From: Caryophanales bacterium UBA2253
GTDB lineage: Bacteria; Bacillota_I; Bacilli_A; ML615J-28; CAG-698
Assembly: GCA_002347755.1 (NCBI GenBank)
Contig: DDXT01000002.1
Coordinates: forward strand, 1-22,441
Length of the DNA: 22,441 bases
Direction: 5' to 3'
Part shown: piece by piece, positions 15,432 to 20,043 of the stretch
How the letters are laid out: every line of letters starts with the position of its first letter
Position numbering within the stretch: the stretch's first letter is position 1
The notes under the pieces: model-generated
The model's input: the letters and a program-made list of their open reading frames with translations, nothing else
What the model was told of the DNA's origin: nothing
Database searches by the model: none
Program-made: the position numbers and the translations under genes

Positions 15432-16355
15432 TTACTGAATTTTGTTTATTTCCAAGAGATTCGGAAGGCTGGCGATGGCTCCTTTGGAAAGGGTGGTCAA
15501 TCCCCCAACAATGTTCCCGAATCGAAATATTTCCCGAAGATTATCAGCGGTTAATTTCTTAAGGTCCGTCCCATCCAGTTTGGTCAGGACGCCCGCGTAA
15601 AAGGCGTCTCCGGCTCCGGTGGTGTCGACCGGTTTCACATCGATCCCGGGAACCAGTTCCTTGACCCCGTTCCAATAAAAGACGCTTCCTTGGCTTCCCA
15701 GAGTCAGACAAAGCAGCTGATCGGGCTCGGCTAAGGCCAAGAGCGCGGATTCATAATCGTTTTTTCCGGCGAAATCCAGAAGTTCTTCTTCCGAATATTT
15801 GATGATGTCCGCTAAAGGAATGTAGTTTTGATAAATCAAGCGGGCTTCATCGGCCGACCGAAAGATGCTCTTTCGATAATTGATGTCAAAACTGAATTTC
15901 TTTCCCCGTTTTTTGATTTCAAAAATGGCCCGGTCGAAGAAATCCCGACCGACGGGTTCGCTCAGCATCAATGATCCGAGATGAATGATGTCGGCTTGAT
16001 CAAAAACCGAAAAGTCAAAGGTTTTGGGATCAAAGCAATAGTCCGCTCCTTTGCTTCTTTGAAAGCGGAACTTCCTTTCGCCGTTTTTTTTGATCTCGAC
16101 TATGGCCCAGGATGTATCCCGTTGGTTCTTAACGTTTAAATTTAAATATTCGAGATTTTGTTTTTCTGCTTCTTGGCGCAGAAAACTGCCCAGTTGGTCA
16201 TTGCCAATGTTCCCGATGAATCCGGCTTTTCCGCCGAATTTCGTTATTCCGCAGGCGACGTTAAACGGCGCTCCGCCCAAAAACCGAGTAAAATGATTCC
16301 GGTCGGTCTTCTCATTAATGACATCTACCAAAATTTCCCCAATGCACAAAATCAT
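15432..16355 (-). CDS. PfkB-family sugar kinase, probably fructokinase
   Basis: Cytoplasmic ATP-dependent carbohydrate kinase, 307 residues, ribokinase/PfkB fold. The first signature is GGAPFNVACGITKFGG from residue 27, and the second is DTTGAGDAFYAG at 244-255 with catalytic-base Asp250. The GGAPxNVA form and overall length are typical of fructokinases that make fructose 6-phosphate, but other sugars cannot be excluded. AGGAGG-like GGAGG lies about 7 bases before the ATG. The neighbours are a sugar-sensing RpiR-type regulator and a glycerate kinase on the same strand, which supports a small carbohydrate-use locus. A 184-base upstream gap contains palindromes that may be operator sites. Confidence 0.88.
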   Translation of the reverse strand: MILCIGEILVDVINEKTDRNHFTRFLGGAPFNVACGITKFGGKAGFIGNIGNDQLGSFLRQEAEKQNLEYLNLNVKNQRDTSWAIVEIKKNGERKFRFQRSKGADYCFDPKTFDFSVFDQADIIHLGSLMLSEPVGRDFFDRAIFEIKKRGKKFSFDINYRKSIFRSADEARLIYQNYIPLADIIKYSEEELLDFAGKNDYESALLALAEPDQLLCLTLGSQGSVFYWNGVKELVPGIDVKPVDTTGAGDAFYAGVLTKLDGTDLKKLTADNLREIFRFGNIVGGLTTLSKGAIASLPNLLEINKIQ

Positions 16356-16466
16356 GACTGCCTCCGCAACAATTCTTCTAATTTACTTCTTCAATACCAG
16401 TGTTCCGATTTCGGTCGAGAATTAGGGTTAAGTCAGGTGTGACTTCCAAACTCTCCGAAATGCTTT

Positions 16467-16491
16467 TAGGCCGATATTTTTTATCGACCTA
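16467..16491. promoter_or_regulatory. Palindrome upstream of the sugar kinase, possible operator
   Basis: TAGGCCGATA and TATCGACCTA form a ten-base inverted repeat with one mismatch around five T. It lacks a T-run on the minus strand, so it is not a good terminator for the regulator gene, which ends at 16540. A second perfect palindrome, CCGATTTCGG, is at 16405-16414. Both lie between the RpiR-type regulator and the kinase, which is where a local operator is expected. Confidence 0.35.
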
Positions 16492-16539
16492 TCTTTGTTT
16501 TTGGGTTTTTGTGACGTTTACGTAACGTTAAGCGAGTGC

Positions 16540-17294
16540 TTAATGTTTGTTGTCGATGTATGAGTTGATGATGATGTTTAAAACGAACAGGATGGGAAGC
16601 CGGGAGGCAACATCAAACTGTCTTCCGGTGATCTCTTCGTCATAAACCGTGAAATGGTAATCGCCGATCTTCGAAAGTTCGTTTTTCTTATTCGAGGAGA
16701 TCGTTACGACTTTGGCGTTTCGCCCCTTGGCAATTTGGGCCATGCGGACGATCTGATGCGTGTTTCCACTCAAACTGCAAACGAAAAGCAAATCATCTTC
16801 GTTCATTGATTCGGCGACCAAATAAGCAATGTGCGTGTCAACATAATGGAAATTGGCCCGATTGCCGGTCAAAAGCGCCTTGGAAGCATACTCAGCGATG
16901 GTCGCGGTCAGCCCTTTTCCAAAGAAATGAATTCTCGTCGATGGTTTTAACATTAATCCGACGATTTCCGATACTTTGACTTCATCCAACATGGCGGCCG
17001 TATCGACGATCGATTTGACGTTTTGATTGACAATGTCCGAGAAAGTGGCGTTTTTTTGAAACTATCCAGGGCACTGATTTCTTCCTTCAGCCGATATTTC
17101 AGTTCCGAGAAACCGGAATATCCCAGTTTCTTGCATAAGCGCATGATGGTGGCAGTGGAAACAAACGTGGTTTTGGAAAGGGTTTGAATGCTCCAATCCA
17201 AAATTTGTTTTTTGTTGTTGTCAACGAACCTCAAAACATCCAGTTCGGAGATCGTCAAAGAATTGATGATGTCAATGTTGATTTTGGAAAGCAT
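16540..17294 (-). pseudogene. RpiR/MurR-family regulator, frameshifted
   Basis: Sugar-phosphate-responsive transcription factor split by one base. The N-terminal part (from the ATG at 17294) has the RpiR helix-turn-helix, with SIQTLSKTTFVSTATIMRLC and KKLGYSGFSELK. The C-terminal part is a SIS domain with FGKG and the sugar-phosphate-binding SLSGNTHQIV. The first frame runs on to a stop near 16953 after nonsense residues. Adding one A to the sense-strand run of seven A (17051-17057) joins KEEISALDSFKK to NATFSDIVNQNV and the SIS domain, giving about 251 residues, the usual family length. It may be a real mutation, an assembly error or slippage in the A run. GAGGT precedes the ATG. Likely targets are the flanking kinase genes. 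Confidence 0.85.
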
Positions 17295-17314
17295 AATCTA
17301 CCTCAGACAAAAGT

Positions 17315-17323
17315 ATTATAACA
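17315..17323 (-). promoter_or_regulatory. Promoter of the RpiR-type regulator
   Basis: TGTTATAAT on the minus strand: a perfect TATAAT (17315-17320) with an extended -10 TG (17322-17323). No clear -35. It sits 21 bases before the start codon, in the 62-base gap after the glycerate kinase gene, so the regulator can be transcribed on its own. Confidence 0.6.
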
Positions 17324-17354
17324 TTTCCAGTCCATTTTTGAAAGACTTCCCAAG

Positions 17355-17369
17355 CATTAAAGTTTAATG
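17355..17369. repeat. Perfect 15-base palindrome at the end of the glycerate kinase gene
   Basis: CATTAAAGTTTAATG, seven bases each side of a central G, overlapping the last codons and stop of the glycerate kinase gene and lying about 32 bases upstream of the regulator's -10. It is AT-rich and could be chance, or an autoregulatory operator for the RpiR-type gene. Confidence 0.3.
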
Positions 17370-18463
17370 GAAGCACAGAGTTTTCGGAAACATTCTTTCG
17401 GGTGTTTCATCGATTCCTCTTTCGAAGCGATCGCATCAACGACGGAATACAATTGAAAAATGTTTTTGGCCTTAAGGGCCTTTTCGGAGACTTCACAAAG
17501 AGCGCAGACCAGGACTATTTTTTTGTTTTTGGCTCTTTGGCTGATCCCGAACACCACTTTCCCATCAAAGCTTTGCTGATCGATCTTGCCTTCACCGGTT
17601 ATGATGACATCATAATTCTTGATCAGGGCATCAAAATTAACCAGATCCAAAATGTATTCGATTCCTGAATGGAAAACCGCCCCAAACATGGATTTGAAAG
17701 CGAACCCGACCCCGCCCGCCGCTCCGGCTCCGGGTGAGGTCCGGAAAACCTGCTTGATCGATTGTTCGATGGCATTCGCGTAATTCTCCATTTTGGAGTC
17801 CAAAACGCTCAGATCTGCATCCTTGGCTCCTTTTTGCTTGGAGAAAACAAAGGTTGCGCCTTTTGGCCCCAAAAGCGGATTGGTAACGTCGCTGGCAACA
17901 ATGAATTCCACCCCGGAAATCTTTTTTCGGAAATCCGTTGCGTCAATCTGGCTGATGCGATCCAGTTGGCCGCCCGAAAGCGAAGTTAACAAATGGTTTT
18001 CGGAATCAAGGAATCGGCAACCCAAGGCTTCAAGCATTCCGGATCCGCCATCATTGGTGGCGCTTCCGCCGATGCCAACGATTATTTTCTTGGCTCCGAT
18101 GGCCAAAGCTTTTCCGATCGTTTCCCCAAGTCCGTAAGTGGAAGTCGCAAAAGGATCAAGTTCGTTTTCGGAAAGCAGATTTAAACCGCTGCTTTTGGCT
18201 AGTTCCAAATAAGCAGTCCGGGAACCCTCATCATACAAAAAATAAGTCTTGATCTTTCGTCCCAGCGGATCGGAAACGACCACTTCGATTCGGGGGTCTT
18301 TGGTTACCATCTCGGTGACGTCCAAAAACCCGTCTCCGCCATCGGAAATGGGAATGAAATCGGCTTCAATGCCTTTTTTGGTTAACTCTTCGGACATGAT
18401 CATTCCTAGTTCGGTTGAAGTAATGGTCCCTTTGAAAGAATCAATGATCGATAATGCTTTCAT
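17357..18463 (-). CDS. Glycerate kinase
   Basis: ATP-dependent phosphorylation of glycerate to phosphoglycerate, feeding lower glycolysis; cytoplasmic, 368 residues. Glycerate kinase family (GlxK/GarK type) motifs run in order: DSFKGTITSTELG near the N-terminus, PISDGGDGFLD, GIGGSATNDGGSGMLEALG, SPGAGAAGGVGFAF, and ITGEGKIDQQSFDGK toward the C-terminus. The product (2- or 3-phosphoglycerate) cannot be told from sequence; most bacterial enzymes of this family form 2-phosphoglycerate. AAAGGTGA lies upstream of the ATG, with its own promoter. The RpiR-type regulator follows after 62 bases and may control it. Assignment is firm. Confidence 0.93.
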   Translation of the reverse strand: MKALSIIDSFKGTITSTELGMIMSEELTKKGIEADFIPISDGGDGFLDVTEMVTKDPRIEVVVSDPLGRKIKTYFLYDEGSRTAYLELAKSSGLNLLSENELDPFATSTYGLGETIGKALAIGAKKIIVGIGGSATNDGGSGMLEALGCRFLDSENHLLTSLSGGQLDRISQIDATDFRKKISGVEFIVASDVTNPLLGPKGATFVFSKQKGAKDADLSVLDSKMENYANAIEQSIKQVFRTSPGAGAAGGVGFAFKSMFGAVFHSGIEYILDLVNFDALIKNYDVIITGEGKIDQQSFDGKVVFGISQRAKNKKIVLVCALCEVSEKALKAKNIFQLYSVVDAIASKEESMKHPKECFRKLCASIKL

Positions 18464-18493
18464 CTTTTCACCTTTTATGCTTGTTTAAATACC

Positions 18494-18521
18494 ATTATAC
18501 CCAATAATTGAGGTTTGTAAA
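18494..18521 (-). promoter_or_regulatory. Promoter of the glycerate kinase gene
   Basis: On the minus strand TTTACA (18516-18521, five of six to the -35 consensus), a 16-base spacer, and perfect TATAAT (18494-18499). It lies about 30 bases upstream of the start codon and just downstream of the terminator of the preceding operon. Confidence 0.75.
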
Positions 18522-18552
18522 TAACAAAAATCCGGTAAAATCTGACAACTTT

Positions 18553-18577
18553 AAAAAAGAGGAGACGAATCCCCTCT
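18553..18577 (-). terminator. Terminator of the cupin/toroid operon
   Basis: On the minus strand AGAGGGGA and TCTCCTCT form an eight-base stem (one G-U pair) closed by a TTCG tetraloop, followed by five T (18557-18553). It is a strong Rho-independent terminator, downstream of the toroid gene in either reading of its 3' end. Confidence 0.85.
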
Positions 18578-18612
18578 CGGAATTAATTCCCTTTTAAAAA
18601 TTCGTTTTCGTT

Positions 18613-18699
18613 TTATTCCCGATTCATCAGTTCGGGAAATAATTCCGGCCGGAATGCTTTCAAAACCACCAGCATTCGGTAAGTGTTGATTCGGCTTTT
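18613..18699 (-). other. Out-of-frame C-terminal tail of the toroid gene
   Basis: A different frame from that of the toroid protein continues as SRINTYRMLVVLKAFRPELF and on to a TAA at 18613. The pattern S-x-x-N-T-x-R-x-L-x-V-L-K is like the usual end of this protein family, whereas the in-frame end (TLTECWWF) is not. One extra A near the AAAA at 18696-18699 (sense strand) would join the frames and give about 310 residues. The exact place of the lost base cannot be fixed. Confidence 0.7.
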
Positions 18700-19544
18700 G
18701 GATCGTCCGGATTCCATTCAGAAAAAACCAAATTGGGATGGGCTTTTTTAACCGGCATTTTTCCGCTTTGGTCGAATCTCCCGATAAGAATGTTCAAAGC
18801 TTCTTCCATCCGCGCATCAAAGGCATAGCCTGATTTCGCAAAGTATTCCAAAGCCCGAAGGATGTCATACTGCCATTTGGTTGGATATGGGCAAATCAAA
18901 ATCCCCGGATAAATGACTTCTCCGAAATGGCATGATCGGAACAGATGTTTTCGAAGAATGAATGCTTCACTCCCTGGAATCGCGCGGCGGATGTCTTCCA
19001 AACGATAGGTGTATCCGTTTTGTTCAAATTCACGGAAGGCTTCCAACACTGACAGGGTGGTATGAAGCGAGCTTTTTTGGGATACCCGGTCACAGTTCCA
19101 TCCGCCATCTTCTTTTTGGCTTTTGAGGATGTAATCAACGATTTCGGAAAGCTTTTCGGAAAGCAGTTTTCCGTAAGAACAAATGCTCAGGATCATGGCG
19201 GAAACGCACATGTCCTGATAACGTCCTTTGCGAACCAAACCCTGGTTTTGCCACATGCAATCAAGCAAAAGCTGAGCGCTTTGTTCATATTCCCGGTTTG
19301 GGATCAAACCCAGGTTTTTAAGTTCCAGCAGCCTATAATGGGTGGAGATCCATTTCGGAGAATAAATGCCATTTCCCCATTCCATGGTCTTGGAATCGCG
19401 AAGCAAAAGATACTTCTGGCCCCAACCTTCGGTTTCGATCTTTTCTCGGAATGGTTTTGCCAATTTCGGATCTTCTAACAAATCGCGGGCAACCCAATAC
19501 CGGACCGCCACATCGCCTTCATTCAGCCATTCAATCAATTTCAA
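18660..19544 (-). CDS. Alpha/alpha-toroid protein, squalene-cyclase/prenyltransferase-like, frameshifted 3' end
   Basis: A 294-residue protein, as read, of the terpenoid-cyclase/prenyltransferase alpha/alpha-toroid type. It has a QW-like repeat, SQKEDGGWNC, in the middle, followed by the helix SSLHTTLSVLEAF, and is otherwise mostly helical with many aromatic residues. No DxDD cyclase or Zn-ligand set is evident, so an enzymatic role is doubtful; I do not know its function. The start is weak: a TTG at 19544 without a good ribosome binding site, 22 bases after the cupin gene, so coupled translation is likely. The last residues appear wrong because of a one-base loss; the natural tail is in another frame to 18613. 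It is probably co-transcribed with the cupin gene. Confidence 0.75.
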   Translation of the reverse strand: MKLIEWLNEGDVAVRYWVARDLLEDPKLAKPFREKIETEGWGQKYLLLRDSKTMEWGNGIYSPKWISTHYRLLELKNLGLIPNREYEQSAQLLLDCMWQNQGLVRKGRYQDMCVSAMILSICSYGKLLSEKLSEIVDYILKSQKEDGGWNCDRVSQKSSLHTTLSVLEAFREFEQNGYTYRLEDIRRAIPGSEAFILRKHLFRSCHFGEVIYPGILICPYPTKWQYDILRALEYFAKSGYAFDARMEEALNILIGRFDQSGKMPVKKAHPNLVFSEWNPDDPKAESTLTECWWF

Positions 19545-19566
19545 ATTTTCAATTTCTTTCGAAAAC

Positions 19567-19884
19567 TCAGTTTTTTCCGGGAGCTGGAGCTTTGACCACG
19601 ATCAATTCCAGGACCGCTTCATGAATGTTTCTGGCACTCATGGTCGTCTTGCTAGGAATGTTTAGAACCGTTCCGGCCGGGTATTCCACAACCGCTTGAT
19701 CATTGAGTCCCAAATTCAGGATTCCCCGAATGACGGTCATGTAAAGATTGGCATTGACCTGATGAGTTGGAAGCCCCTCTCCTTTGGGAAGAACCATGTG
19801 AAGATAATTGATGCTTTCGTCAATAATCACCTTCTCAATGACTTTTTCATTGGTTTGCGTCAGTTTGAATTCTTTTTGAATCAT
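19567..19884 (-). CDS. Small cupin-fold protein
   Basis: A 105-residue single-domain cupin. The first cupin motif region reads LPTHQVNANLYMTVIRG: one His is kept, but the second His and the Glu of the normal HxH...E metal set are absent. The second motif region reads PAGTVLNIPSKTTMSARN, also without the usual His. Metal binding is therefore doubtful, and it may be a ligand-binding or structural cupin. AAGGAGG gives a strong ribosome binding site before the ATG. It leads a two-gene unit with the toroid protein. The CRISPR array trailer lies 159 bases upstream in the same orientation. No function can be assigned. Confidence 0.8.
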   Translation of the reverse strand: MIQKEFKLTQTNEKVIEKVIIDESINYLHMVLPKGEGLPTHQVNANLYMTVIRGILNLGLNDQAVVEYPAGTVLNIPSKTTMSARNIHEAVLELIVVKAPAPGKN

Positions 19885-20043
19885 ATTTTCCTCCTTATTT
19901 TATGGTTTCTTTAAGCTTTATTCGCACTTGGCTTCAACCTGTTATTCAGTTTCCCAAGCGTACAACAATGGCAATGCAAAGGAAAGTCCGACCGCCAATA
20001 AAATAGGCCAATCCTTTTAAATGCATCCATTAACCGTGATCCG

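Noticed and set aside
16529..16543. TTAAGC/GCTTAA hairpin at the end of the RpiR-type gene as its terminator.
   Set aside because: It is only six AT-rich pairs, overlaps the stop codon and has no T-run after it on the minus strand.
19946..20026. A 26-codon minus-strand frame (MHLKGLAYFIGGRTF and on) between the array and the cupin gene.
   Set aside because: It is hydrophobic enough for a tiny membrane peptide, but it has no ribosome binding site and no sign of conservation that can be judged here.
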